Shown here: positions 8,946 to 17,190 of the stretch, piece by piece
How positions within the stretch are numbered: position 1 is the first letter of the stretch
Layout: the number at the start of each line of letters is the position of its first letter
Assembly: GCF_009600885.1 (NCBI RefSeq)
Contig: NZ_VCLA01000061.1
Location: forward strand, 1-57,637
DNA: 57,637 nt
DNA from: Streptomyces jumonjinensis
GTDB lineage: Bacteria > Actinomycetota > Actinomycetes > Streptomycetales > Streptomycetaceae
Direction: 5' to 3'
Notes under the pieces: model-generated
What the model was told of the DNA's origin: nothing
The model's input: only the letters and a program-made list of their open reading frames with translations
Database searches by the model: none
Position numbers and translations under genes: made by a program

Positions 8946-9881
8946 ATGCATACCGACCTCGTCGCCGCTCTGGACATCGGCGGAACCAAGATCGCAGGGG
9001 CGTTGGTGGACGGTGGCGGACGCATCCGCCTGCGGACTCGGCGGCCCACGCCCGCGCGGGAGGACGCCGAGACGGTGATGGGCGCCGTGGAGTCGGTGCT
9101 CGGTGAGCTCTCCGGCTCGCCGCTGTGGGCGCGTACCCGTGCCGTGGGCATCGGCAGCGCCGGGCCCGTGGACGCCTCGGCCGGCACGGTCAGTCCGGTC
9201 AATGTGCCGGGATGGCGTGATTTCCCCCTGGTCTCCCGGGTCCGCCGGGCGGTAGGAGGACTACCGGTCGAACTGGTGGGCGACGGGGCGGCGATGACGG
9301 CGGCGGAGCACTGGCAGGGCGCGGCACGCGGCTATGCGAACGCGCTGTGTCTGGTCGTCTCCACCGGGGTGGGCGGCGGACTGGTGATCGGCGGGAAGCT
9401 GTACCCCGGGCCGACCGGCAACGCTGGGCATATCGGCCATATCAGCGTCGATCTGGACGGGGATCTCTGTCCGTGCGGTGCGCGGGGGTGTGTGGAACGG
9501 ATCGCCAGCGGCCCCAATATCGCCCGGCGGGCGCTGGCCGGGGGCTGGCGGCCCGGTCCGGACGGCGACTCGTCGGCCGCCGCCGTGGCGGTGGCGGCCC
9601 GGGCGGGCGATCCGTTCGCCGTCGCCTCCTTCGAGCGGGCCGCCCAGGCGCTCGCCGCCGGGATCGCCGCGACCGCGACGCTGATCGAGATCGAGATCGC
9701 GGTGGTCGGCGGGGGAGTGGCGGGCGCGGGCGATGTGCTCTTCGGGCCGTTGCGACGGCATCTGCGGGAGTACGCCACGCTGTCCTTCGTCCGGCGGCTG
9801 ACCGTGGCGCCGGCCCTGACCGGTACGGACGCGGGCCTGGTGGGCGCGGCGGCGGCGGCCCTGCTGGGGACGGCCCGGTGA
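8946..9881 (+). CDS. ROK family sugar kinase
   Basis: A 311-residue ROK protein without an N-terminal helix-turn-helix, so a kinase rather than a repressor. DIGGTK (residues 10-15) is the ATP phosphate-binding motif. GNAGHIGH and the zinc-binding CPCGARGCVE (about 175-184) are intact. It probably phosphorylates glucose, galactose-derived sugar or another hexose in the cytosol. Divergent from the LacI regulator across a shared palindrome, which suggests substrate-dependent induction. Convergent with the alpha-galactosidase gene. Confidence 0.88.
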   Translation: MHTDLVAALDIGGTKIAGALVDGGGRIRLRTRRPTPAREDAETVMGAVESVLGELSGSPLWARTRAVGIGSAGPVDASAGTVSPVNVPGWRDFPLVSRVRRAVGGLPVELVGDGAAMTAAEHWQGAARGYANALCLVVSTGVGGGLVIGGKLYPGPTGNAGHIGHISVDLDGDLCPCGARGCVERIASGPNIARRALAGGWRPGPDGDSSAAAVAVAARAGDPFAVASFERAAQALAAGIAATATLIEIEIAVVGGGVAGAGDVLFGPLRRHLREYATLSFVRRLTVAPALTGTDAGLVGAAAAALLGTAR

Positions 9882-9973
9882 TCTCCGCGCGGGCGCGGGT
9901 CGCGGCGTCGCCGCCCCGGGCCCGGGGAGCCGGCCCGGAGTGAGGCGTTCCCGGCGACCGGCTTCCCCAGGGA

Positions 9974-10034
9974 GTGCCGTCGAGGTCCCGTCCGCCCGCC
10001 CTCCGGACGGAGGGGACGTCGACGACACGACCTG
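9974..10034 (-). repeat. Dispersed hairpin element, copy A, after the alpha-galactosidase gene
   Basis: Read on the minus strand, AGGTCGTGTCGTCGA (10033-10019) starts 6 bp after the galactosidase stop. Its continuation GTGTCGTCGACGTCCC pairs (14 of 16) with GGGACCTCGACGGCAC further on, enclosing CCTCC-GTCC-GGAGG. It can act as the gene's terminator. The same head sequence recurs near 27.0, 27.2, 28.2 and 39.4 kb. Confidence 0.6.
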
Positions 10035-10039
10035 AGCCC

Positions 10040-12118
10040 TCAGCAGCTGATGGTGAGATCGGCCCAGTCGGCGTGGTCGGAGTCGATTCCGTCCCCGCCG
10101 TCCGTGACCACCAGCCGGACGACCTTCGCACCCGTCACATCCGCCGAGACCGGCTGGGCGTTCATCGCGTTGGTCAGCACTCCGGTGGACGCGGCCTTGA
10201 CGCCGTCCGCCCAGATCTCGAAGGCGACCGTGCCCCGGCTCCCCTTCTCGTCGTCCACTCCGGCGCTCGCGCTGACCCCTGTGCAGCGCCCGCCCGCGTA
10301 GTACTCGACCGTGCTGGAGGCATGGACCCCGAGGCCCTTGGCGAAGACCTGCCCGCCGATGGTGATCGGTCTGCCGTCGCCCGCCCTGCTCTCGCCGTTG
10401 CTGGTGTCCTTCTCCACCGGGCCCCAGCCGTTGACCGCGCTCAGCCAGCTCAGATCGCTGAGGTACGACCGGCCCGCCGGCGGCGCCACGACCACGCTCA
10501 CACTCGCCGGCACGGAGGCGGTGAGCCGTTTCCCGGTCGGCGAGTGGTAGGCGGCGGCCACGGTCAGTTCATGCGTTCCGGCCGAGGCGTCCGCCGGAAC
10601 CGTCACCTCCCACTCCGTGGTCAGCTTCGCTCCGCTCGTCAGCACGGGTGCGGCCGTCCGGCCGACGGCCTCGACCGTCCAGCCCTGCGGGCCGGTCACC
10701 CTGGCCGAGACCGCGAGCGCGGGGGTACGGCCCAGATCGGTGACGGTCGCGGTGAGCTTCACGGTCCGCCCGGACTCCGCCATCACGCTGTCGTCGGCGC
10801 CCACCTCGACGGCCGGCGGCAGCAGCGCCCAGCCGCGGTCCTGGGAGATCCGCAGCAGCACGGTGCCGTGCGCGGGCACCGTCGCGGCGATCGTGCCCGC
10901 GGTGTTGGCGCTGGTGTGCCGCCAGAGATCGCGCACCTTGTACGCGGCAGCCGCCGGGAGCCCCACGGCCTGCGCGGTGGTGGCGATCCGCTGGGGGCGT
11001 CCGCTCTCGTTGAAGAGCGCGACCGCGCGGCTGCCGTCCGCCAGTTCCTTGGCCACCACCCAGCGCCCGCCCTCGGAGCCGATCACGGCGCCCTGCCGGC
11101 CCAGCGGGTCCTGGTCGACGGCGATGACCTCGCGGTTGCCGAGTATCTCGAACGCCGATTCGGGAACCTTGCGCAGATCGGAGCCGATCAGCAGCGGCGC
11201 CGCCATGATGGACCACATGGAGAAGTGGGTGCGGTACTCGGTGTCCGTCATCCCGCCGTTGCCGACCTCCAGCATGTCGGGGTCGTTCCAGTGGCCGGGG
11301 CCCGCGTAGGGGGCCAGCGCCAGATTCCGCTTCATGATCGACACCATGGAGCCCCAGTTGTCGCTGATGTCACCCGTGGTGCGCCAGAGCTGGCCTACGC
11401 CCTTGGCCCACTCCCACGGTCTGTTCTGACCCCACTCGCAGATGCTGAAGACGATGGGACGGCCGGTGGCGAGAAGCGCGTCGCGCATGGTGGTGTAGCG
11501 AAGCCTGGCGTCCACGCCCTGGTTATTGCAGTTGTCGTACTTGAGGTAGTCCACGCCCCAGTCGGCGAACTGCTGGGCGTCGCTGTACTCATGGCCCAGC
11601 GCGCCGGGGAAACCGGCCCGGTTGCAGGTCTTCGTCCCCGCGCTGGTGTAGATGCCGAACTTCAGCCCTTTGGAGTGGACGTAGTCGGCGACGGCCTTGA
11701 TGCCGTTCGGGAAGCGCACCGGATCGGGAACCAGCCGGCCCTCGGCGTTCCGCTGCGGCAGGGCCCAGCAGTCGTCCAGATTGACATAGGTGTAACCGGC
11801 TTCCTTCAGCCCCCTCTCGACGAAGATGTCCGCGATCCCTTTGATCATGGATTCATTGAAATCGGCCCGGCAGTGGGTGGAGTTCCAGTTGTTGAACCCC
11901 ATCGGCGGGGTCGGCGCGAGGGCTTCGCCGACCTGTGCGCCGGTCTGTGTGCCGGTCCGTGTGCCGACCTGTGCGCCGGCCTCGTTCCCGGCCGGTGCCG
12001 TCGTGTCGTCAGGGGAGAGGGCGGCGGCGGGGGCGCTGAGCCCCGCCGCGCCGAACAACGCGGTGATCAGCGCTCCGACGACTCCGGTGCGCACTCGGTG
12101 GACGGATAGGTGACGCAT
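10040..12118 (-). CDS. Secreted alpha-galactosidase, GH27, with NEW3 and NPCBM domains
   Basis: A 692-residue secreted enzyme. Residues 1-34 are a signal peptide (Arg-rich start, hydrophobic core, APAAALS cleavage area). A Thr/Gly-rich linker with short repeats follows, and the GH27 barrel begins at TPPMGFNNWN. Asp195 in YLKYDNC is the nucleophile, and Asp250 in TTGDISDNW the acid/base. After a beta-sandwich comes a NEW3 domain (about 435-530) and a C-terminal NPCBM sugar-binding module ending WADLTISC. It releases terminal alpha-galactose from oligosaccharides outside the cell. GGAGG precedes ATG 12118. Divergent from an ABC sugar importer, which probably takes up the products. Confidence 0.93.
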   Translation of the reverse strand: MRHLSVHRVRTGVVGALITALFGAAGLSAPAAALSPDDTTAPAGNEAGAQVGTRTGTQTGAQVGEALAPTPPMGFNNWNSTHCRADFNESMIKGIADIFVERGLKEAGYTYVNLDDCWALPQRNAEGRLVPDPVRFPNGIKAVADYVHSKGLKFGIYTSAGTKTCNRAGFPGALGHEYSDAQQFADWGVDYLKYDNCNNQGVDARLRYTTMRDALLATGRPIVFSICEWGQNRPWEWAKGVGQLWRTTGDISDNWGSMVSIMKRNLALAPYAGPGHWNDPDMLEVGNGGMTDTEYRTHFSMWSIMAAPLLIGSDLRKVPESAFEILGNREVIAVDQDPLGRQGAVIGSEGGRWVVAKELADGSRAVALFNESGRPQRIATTAQAVGLPAAAAYKVRDLWRHTSANTAGTIAATVPAHGTVLLRISQDRGWALLPPAVEVGADDSVMAESGRTVKLTATVTDLGRTPALAVSARVTGPQGWTVEAVGRTAAPVLTSGAKLTTEWEVTVPADASAGTHELTVAAAYHSPTGKRLTASVPASVSVVVAPPAGRSYLSDLSWLSAVNGWGPVEKDTSNGESRAGDGRPITIGGQVFAKGLGVHASSTVEYYAGGRCTGVSASAGVDDEKGSRGTVAFEIWADGVKAASTGVLTNAMNAQPVSADVTGAKVVRLVVTDGGDGIDSDHADWADLTISC

Positions 12119-12253
12119 CGTGACCTTCCTCCGTGCTCTCGGCTGTTCGGGGGAGACGGTCTGGATGTCGCAGTGACGAGCGTTTACGGTAGAGCCTGTT
12201 CGAGTCTGTTGGAAGAGATGTGGTAACGGTTGGCTGAGGTCGCGTCATAACCC

Positions 12254-12282
12254 TTGACGACACCGTTCTCTCGGAGTGAGAT
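12254..12282 (+). promoter_or_regulatory. Promoter of the sugar ABC operon
   Basis: TTGACG (12254-12259), a 17-bp spacer and TGAGAT (12277-12282) fit a vegetative promoter. It lies 49 bp upstream of the solute-binding protein start, in the 212-bp region shared with the divergent alpha-galactosidase. Confidence 0.5.
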
Positions 12283-12330
12283 CCAATCCTCGCGTTGGGT
12301 TGTGTTGGGTTGCGCTCCTGAGGGGGAGGC

Positions 12331-13701
12331 ATGGCACAGTCTGCACAGTCTTCGTTCAGTGGTTCCTACGAATCAGCGGCGCCTGGAAGCGTGGCCGGAC
12401 ATCGGATGTCACGGCGGAGTCTGATGCGGGGGGCGGTGGCCGGGGCGGGAGCGATCGCGCTGCCCGCGCTGCTGACCGCCTGCGGCGGCGGCCCCGGCGG
12501 GGACGGCAAGACCGTCACCCTGGGGTCCAACGCATCCGACCCGATGCCGAAGAAGGCGTTCGCCGACGCGTTCTCCGCGTATGCGAAACAGTCCGAAGGC
12601 GGCCGGAAGGTCAAGGTCAACATCGTTGACCACAATACGTTCCAGGAGAACATCAACCGCTATCTCCAGGGCAAGCCGGACGATGTCTTCATGTGGTTCG
12701 CGGGCTATCGCATGCAGTTCTTCGCCGAGAAGGGCCTGCTGCATGACATCAGCGACATCTGGGCGAAGTACGAGGGCTTCTCCGATGCGCTCAAGGCCCA
12801 GTCCACGGGCGCGGACGGAAAGCAGTACCTCACGCCCTACTACTACTATCCCTGGGCGGTCTTCCACCGGAAGAGCGTATTCCAGAAGTATGGCTACACC
12901 GCGCCCAGGACGCTCGACGAGTATCTGGCCCTCGCCAAGCAGATGCAGAAGGACAAGCTGATCCCCATCGCGTTCTGCGACAAAGACGGCTGGCCCGCCA
13001 TGGGCACCTTCGACTACATCAATATGCGCAGTAACGGCTATGAGTTCCATAAGAACCTCATGGCCGGCGAGGAGTCCTGGACCGACAACCGGGTCCGCGA
13101 CGTCTTCGACACCTGGCGCAGCATTCTCCCGTACTGCCAGCCCGGGGCCAATGGCCGCACCTGGCAGGAGGCCGCGACCAGCCTCCAGAAGAAGCAGACC
13201 GGCATGGCGGTCTTCGGACTTCCGCACCCCGGCCAGCAGTTCCCCGAGGACGAGCGGGACGATCTCGACTTCTTCCCGTTCCCGGAGATCGGCGCGGAGC
13301 ACGGCCAGGACGCCGTGGAAGCCCCCATCGACGGATTTCTGCTGGCGAAGAAGTCCAAGAGCCTCAAGAACGACAAGACCATGGAGAGCGCCAAGGATCT
13401 GCTCTCCTGGCTGGCCACGGGCGAGGCGGAGGACGTCTATCTCGCCGGTGACCCCAACAACATCGCGGTGAGCGACCGGGCCGACACCTCGAAATACACC
13501 CCGTTGCAGAAGAAAGCGGTCGAACTCGTCTCCGGGGCCAGACAGATCTCCCAGTTCCTGGACCGGGACACCCGGCCCGACTTCTCCTCCACGGTCATGG
13601 TTCCGGCCATTCAGGACTTCATCAACGACCCGAAGGACGTGGACGGGTTGGTCCATGGCATCGAGAGGCAGAAGAAGACCATCTTCACCTCGGAATCCTG
13701 A
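12331..13701 (+). CDS. ABC sugar transporter, solute-binding lipoprotein (Tat type)
   Basis: A 456-residue extracellular binding protein of the carbohydrate family 1 type. Its leader has twin arginines (SRRSLMRG, residues 27-34) and a lipobox LTAC with Cys51, so it is probably exported by Tat and lipid-anchored outside the membrane. ATG 12331 follows a GGGGGAGG sequence. It starts a three-gene operon with two permeases and is divergent from a GH27 alpha-galactosidase, so an alpha-galactoside such as melibiose or raffinose, or a released sugar, is the likely ligand (inference). No ATPase gene is present; Streptomyces importers of this class share the MsiK ATPase encoded elsewhere. Confidence 0.9.
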   Translation: MAQSAQSSFSGSYESAAPGSVAGHRMSRRSLMRGAVAGAGAIALPALLTACGGGPGGDGKTVTLGSNASDPMPKKAFADAFSAYAKQSEGGRKVKVNIVDHNTFQENINRYLQGKPDDVFMWFAGYRMQFFAEKGLLHDISDIWAKYEGFSDALKAQSTGADGKQYLTPYYYYPWAVFHRKSVFQKYGYTAPRTLDEYLALAKQMQKDKLIPIAFCDKDGWPAMGTFDYINMRSNGYEFHKNLMAGEESWTDNRVRDVFDTWRSILPYCQPGANGRTWQEAATSLQKKQTGMAVFGLPHPGQQFPEDERDDLDFFPFPEIGAEHGQDAVEAPIDGFLLAKKSKSLKNDKTMESAKDLLSWLATGEAEDVYLAGDPNNIAVSDRADTSKYTPLQKKAVELVSGARQISQFLDRDTRPDFSSTVMVPAIQDFINDPKDVDGLVHGIERQKKTIFTSES

Positions 13702-13850
13702 CCGGCCGCCACCTGCCGGACTCCGCCGGGCCCCGCAGGCCGGACCGACCGGACCGTACCGGACCCCGCCGGGCCCTCGTCGGCCCGACCGTACCGGACC
13801 CCGGCGGCCGGGCCCGGCTCTCGGACGCGACCGACTTGGAGTCACCACCC

Positions 13851-14855
13851 GTGCCGCTGCTGCGAACCCCCGGGGGCGGGCCCCCGGACCCCCGGCCGAA
13901 AGCCCCGGCTGCCCGGGACGCCCCCGGCGCGGCACGGCGGACCGGGGCGCGTACGAGAGCGAGCGCCCGCCGCCGCGGCCCCCGGCGGTTCACCCGCCGC
14001 GACCTCGCCGTCATCGGGCTGCTCCTCGGCATCCCCGTCCTGCTCGACATGGTCATCGTCTGGGGCCCGACCCTCGCCTCCGTCCTGCTCTCCTTCACCA
14101 GCTGGGACGGCATCGGCGACATCTCCTGGGTCGGACTCCGCAACTACGAGAACCTCTTCACCGCCTACCCGGCCTTCTGGCCCGCCGCCCGTCACAATCT
14201 GCTCTGGCTGGCCTTCCTCGGGCTGGTCGCCACCCCCTTCGGGCTGCTGCTCGCCGTCCTCGTCGACCGGGGCGTGCGCTTCAGCCGCTTCTACCAGTCC
14301 ACCCTCTATATGCCGGTGGTGCTCTCGCTCGCCGTCGTCGGCTTCATCGCCCAGCTGATCCTCTCCCGCGACCAGGGGGCCCTCAACGCCGTACTGGGGA
14401 ACACCGCCGATCCCACCGACTGGCTCGGCGACCGCGATCTGAACATCTGGATGATCCTGCTGGCGGCGGCCTGGCGGCACACGGGCTATGTGATGATCCT
14501 CTACCTCGCCGGGCTCAAAGCCGTCGATCCCTCGCTCAAGGAAGCCGCCGCCATCGACGGGGCGAGCGAGGCGCAGACGTTCTTCCGGATCGTCTTCCCG
14601 ACCCTGCGGCCCGTCAACGTCATCGTCGGCGTGATCACCGTGATCGAGGCGCTGCGCGCCTTCGACATCGTCTACGCCGTCAACAAGGGCAGAAACGGCC
14701 TGGAACTGCTCTCCGTCCTGGTCACCGACAACATCGTCGGCGAGGCCAGCCGGATCGGCTTCGGCTCCGCCATCGCCGTGGTGCTGCTGCTGTTCTCCCT
14801 GGGGTTCGTCGTCACCTTCCTGGTGCAGGAGATCAGAGGGGAGTCACGCCGATGA
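13851..14855 (+). CDS. ABC sugar transporter permease, MalF/LacF type
   Basis: A 334-residue inner-membrane protein with an Arg/Pro-rich cytosolic N-terminus and about six membrane segments. The EAA loop, EAAAIDGASEAQTFFRIVFP, which docks the shared ATPase, is clear. GTG 13851 is chosen because GGAG sits 9 nt before it; TTG 13836 in the same frame is less likely. A 149-bp GC-rich spacer with two imperfect GACCGTACCGGACCCC direct repeats separates it from the binding-protein gene. Its stop overlaps the next start (ATGA), so the permeases are co-translated. Confidence 0.9.
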   Translation: MPLLRTPGGGPPDPRPKAPAARDAPGAARRTGARTRASARRRGPRRFTRRDLAVIGLLLGIPVLLDMVIVWGPTLASVLLSFTSWDGIGDISWVGLRNYENLFTAYPAFWPAARHNLLWLAFLGLVATPFGLLLAVLVDRGVRFSRFYQSTLYMPVVLSLAVVGFIAQLILSRDQGALNAVLGNTADPTDWLGDRDLNIWMILLAAAWRHTGYVMILYLAGLKAVDPSLKEAAAIDGASEAQTFFRIVFPTLRPVNVIVGVITVIEALRAFDIVYAVNKGRNGLELLSVLVTDNIVGEASRIGFGSAIAVVLLLFSLGFVVTFLVQEIRGESRR

Positions 14856-15772
14856 CCGCTGCTGCTCCCGCGTCCGGAGCCGCGGAGCCCGCGCCCCCGC
14901 GACGGCGGCGAGGACACCGGATCCGAACCGGCCGGATCGGCGTCCACGCCTTTCTGCTCACGGTCTCGCTGGCGTTCCTCGCTCCGCTGCTGCTCGCCGT
15001 GTACGCATCGCTGAGACCGTACGAGGAGACCTCCGAGCACGGCTACTTCTCACTGCCGAGAAAACTCTCCTTCGACTACTACCAGCGGGCGTTCAGCGAT
15101 TCGGAGATGACGAAGTACTTCATCAACACCCTGCTCATCGCCGTGCCGGGAGTGCTGATCACCCTCTTCTTCGCGTCCTTCACCGCGTTCTGCGTCGCCA
15201 GGCTGAGAGTACGCGGCTCGCTGCTCCTGCTGATGCTGTTCACGGCGGGCAATCTACTGCCCCAGCAGGTCATCGTCACTCCGCTGTATGTGCTGTTCAA
15301 CCGTATTCCGCTGCCGTACTGGATGTCCGACTCGATGACGATGTTCGACTCGTACTGGGCCGTGCTCTCGGTGCAGATCGGATTCCAGATCGGGTTCTGC
15401 GTCTTCGTTCTCGCGAACTACATGCGCACCCTGCCCCAGGAGATCCTGGAAGCGGCGATCGTCGACGGCGCGGGGGTCTGGACGCAGTATCTGCGTATCA
15501 CCCTGCCGCTGTGCAGACCCGCCCTCGCGGCGCTCGGCACCCTTCAGTTCACCTGGATGTACAACGATTTCCTCTGGGCGCTCGTCTTCATCTCCGACGG
15601 CGACAAGCTCCCCGTCACCTCGGCGCTGAACAACCTTCGCGGCCAGTTCTTCACGGATTACAATCTGCTCGCGGCGGGCTCAGTGATCGTCGCACTGCCC
15701 ACGCTCATCGTCTTTCTGCTGCTGCAACGCCACTTCATCGCCGGACTCACTCTCGGCGCGGGCAAGGGCTGA
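14852..15772 (+). CDS. ABC sugar transporter permease, MalG/LacG type
   Basis: A 306-residue permease with about six membrane segments. The EAA loop is EAAIVDGAGVWTQYLRITLP. ATG 14852 overlaps the upstream stop by 4 bp (ATGA). It forms the membrane channel as a heterodimer with the preceding permease. It is the last gene of the operon; a large stem-loop follows 30 bp later. The cytosolic ATPase must come from elsewhere in the genome. Confidence 0.9.
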   Translation: MTAAAPASGAAEPAPPRRRRGHRIRTGRIGVHAFLLTVSLAFLAPLLLAVYASLRPYEETSEHGYFSLPRKLSFDYYQRAFSDSEMTKYFINTLLIAVPGVLITLFFASFTAFCVARLRVRGSLLLLMLFTAGNLLPQQVIVTPLYVLFNRIPLPYWMSDSMTMFDSYWAVLSVQIGFQIGFCVFVLANYMRTLPQEILEAAIVDGAGVWTQYLRITLPLCRPALAALGTLQFTWMYNDFLWALVFISDGDKLPVTSALNNLRGQFFTDYNLLAAGSVIVALPTLIVFLLLQRHFIAGLTLGAGKG

Positions 15773-15802
15773 GCACCCGAGCGGCATCGCCCATACGGCT
15801 TC

Positions 15803-15842
15803 GGGAAGGCTCCCCGCGACCCCCTTTGCGGGGCGGCCTCCC
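15803..15842 (+). terminator. Stem-loop terminator of the sugar ABC operon
   Basis: GGGAAGGC with CCCCGC pairs imperfectly with GCGGGG and GGCCTCCC around the loop GACCCCCTTT. It starts 30 bp after the last permease stop. Confidence 0.65.
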
Positions 15843-15914
15843 GGCTCCTGTCGCGGGTTTCCGTGGCAGGGTGTTCCGGGCAATCCACTGTGGGCTACGG
15901 AAGAGGGGGGAACC

Positions 15915-17021
15915 GTGATCGTTTGGATCAACGGCGCGTTCGGAGCGGGCAAGACGGCCACCGCGCAAGAACTGATCGACCTGCTGCCCAACAGCACGCT
16001 GTACGACCCCGAACTCATCGGCGACGGAGTGCGGCGGCTGCTGCCGCCCAAGCGGCTCGCGGAGGTGAGCGACTACCAGGATCTGCCGATGTGGCGACGG
16101 CTCGTGGTGGACACGGCGGCGGCCATGCTGGCGGAGGTGGGCGGGGTGCTGGTGGTGCCGATGTCCCTGCTGTGCCAGGAGTACCGGGACGAGATATTCG
16201 GCGGTCTCGCCGCCCGGCGGATTCCGGTACGGCAGGTGCTGCTGCGGCCGGATGAAACGATCCTCCGGGCACGGATCGCGGCACGTGAGGAGCCCCCGGC
16301 CCCGCGGCCGGACACCGACCGGCCTGCGAGCGGCACCGATGAAGGACCCGGCGGGGCGGGCGCCGGCGTAGAGGGACCCGGCGGGGAACCGAGCCGGGCC
16401 CAGTGGTCCTACGACCGTATCGAGCCCTACCGCGCCGCACTGGAGTGGCTCACCCGGGACGCGTACACCATCGACACCAGCGCACTCGACCCCCGCGGGA
16501 CCGCCCGGCTGATCGCCGACGCGCTCCGCACCGGAGCGGCGGCGGTCTGCGAGATCGTCCAGACCCCCGAGCCGACCGCCGAGACCCTCGCGGCCGGAGT
16601 GCTGCTCTTCGACGACGAGGACCGGGTGCTGCTCGTCGATCCCACCTACAAACCCGGATGGGAGTTCCCCGGCGGGGTCGTCGAACACGGTGAGGCCCCC
16701 GCACGGGCCGGAATGCGGGAGGTCGCCGAGGAACTCGGCATAGAGCTCGACCGGGTGCCCCGGCTGCTCGTCGCCGACTGGGAGCCGCCCAGGCCCCCCG
16801 GATACGGCGGACTGCGACTCCTCTTCGACGGCGGGCGGCTGGACCGCGACGAGGCGGGACGGGTGCTGCTGCCCGGGGCGGAGCTGCGCGACTGGCGGTT
16901 CGTCGGAGAGCAGGAGGCGCAGCGACTGCTGCCGCCCCTGCGCTACGAACGGCTGCGCTGGGCGCTGCGCGCCCGGGAGCGGGGCACCGCGCTCTATCTG
17001 GAGGCAGGGGTGCCCTTCTGA
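15915..17021 (+). CDS. TmrB-like ATP-binding domain fused to a Nudix hydrolase
   Basis: A 368-residue two-domain protein. Residues 1-190 resemble the TmrB family (tunicamycin resistance protein of Bacillus): MIVWINGAFGAGKT with Walker A at 7-14, then YDPELIG and DYQDLPMW. A Gly/Pro/Glu-rich linker lies near 120-155. Residues 205-368 are a Nudix domain with a full Nudix box (GVVEHGE, seven residues, REVAEELGI; about 255-277). The N-terminal part may phosphorylate or bind a nucleoside-like compound, and the C-terminal part hydrolyses a nucleoside diphosphate derivative; both roles are inference from families. GTG 15915 follows AGAGGGGGG. Single gene. Confidence 0.8.
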   Translation: MIVWINGAFGAGKTATAQELIDLLPNSTLYDPELIGDGVRRLLPPKRLAEVSDYQDLPMWRRLVVDTAAAMLAEVGGVLVVPMSLLCQEYRDEIFGGLAARRIPVRQVLLRPDETILRARIAAREEPPAPRPDTDRPASGTDEGPGGAGAGVEGPGGEPSRAQWSYDRIEPYRAALEWLTRDAYTIDTSALDPRGTARLIADALRTGAAAVCEIVQTPEPTAETLAAGVLLFDDEDRVLLVDPTYKPGWEFPGGVVEHGEAPARAGMREVAEELGIELDRVPRLLVADWEPPRPPGYGGLRLLFDGGRLDRDEAGRVLLPGAELRDWRFVGEQEAQRLLPPLRYERLRWALRARERGTALYLEAGVPF

Positions 17022-17096
17022 CGCCGGATCCGACGGGAACCGCCCCCCGGCCGCCCCCCGGCCGCCCACGCGGCCGGGCCCGGTCCCGCTCCGGTC

Positions 17097-17190
17097 GTTC
17101 GCGTCCTGGGCCCGTTGCCGGAAGTGCGCTCGCGTCCTGGACCGTTACCGGGAAGCACGTTCGCGCCCTGCGCCCGTTACCGGGAAGCGC
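17097..17190. repeat. Three tandem copies of a 31-32 bp repeat overlapping the M20 peptidase stop
   Basis: Units lie at 17097-17127, 17128-17158 and 17159-17190 (consensus GTTCGCGTCCTGG then CCGTTACCGGGAAGCGC). The third unit contains the peptidase stop codon (TTA on this strand at 17177-17179), and unit 2 keeps the same TTA. The array looks like duplication of the gene's 3' end outwards into the spacer. Confidence 0.75.

Noticed and set aside
12177..12250. Possible LacI site in GTAACGGTTG upstream of the ABC operon
   Set aside because: The symmetry is odd and weak, and it does not match GACAACGTTGTC.
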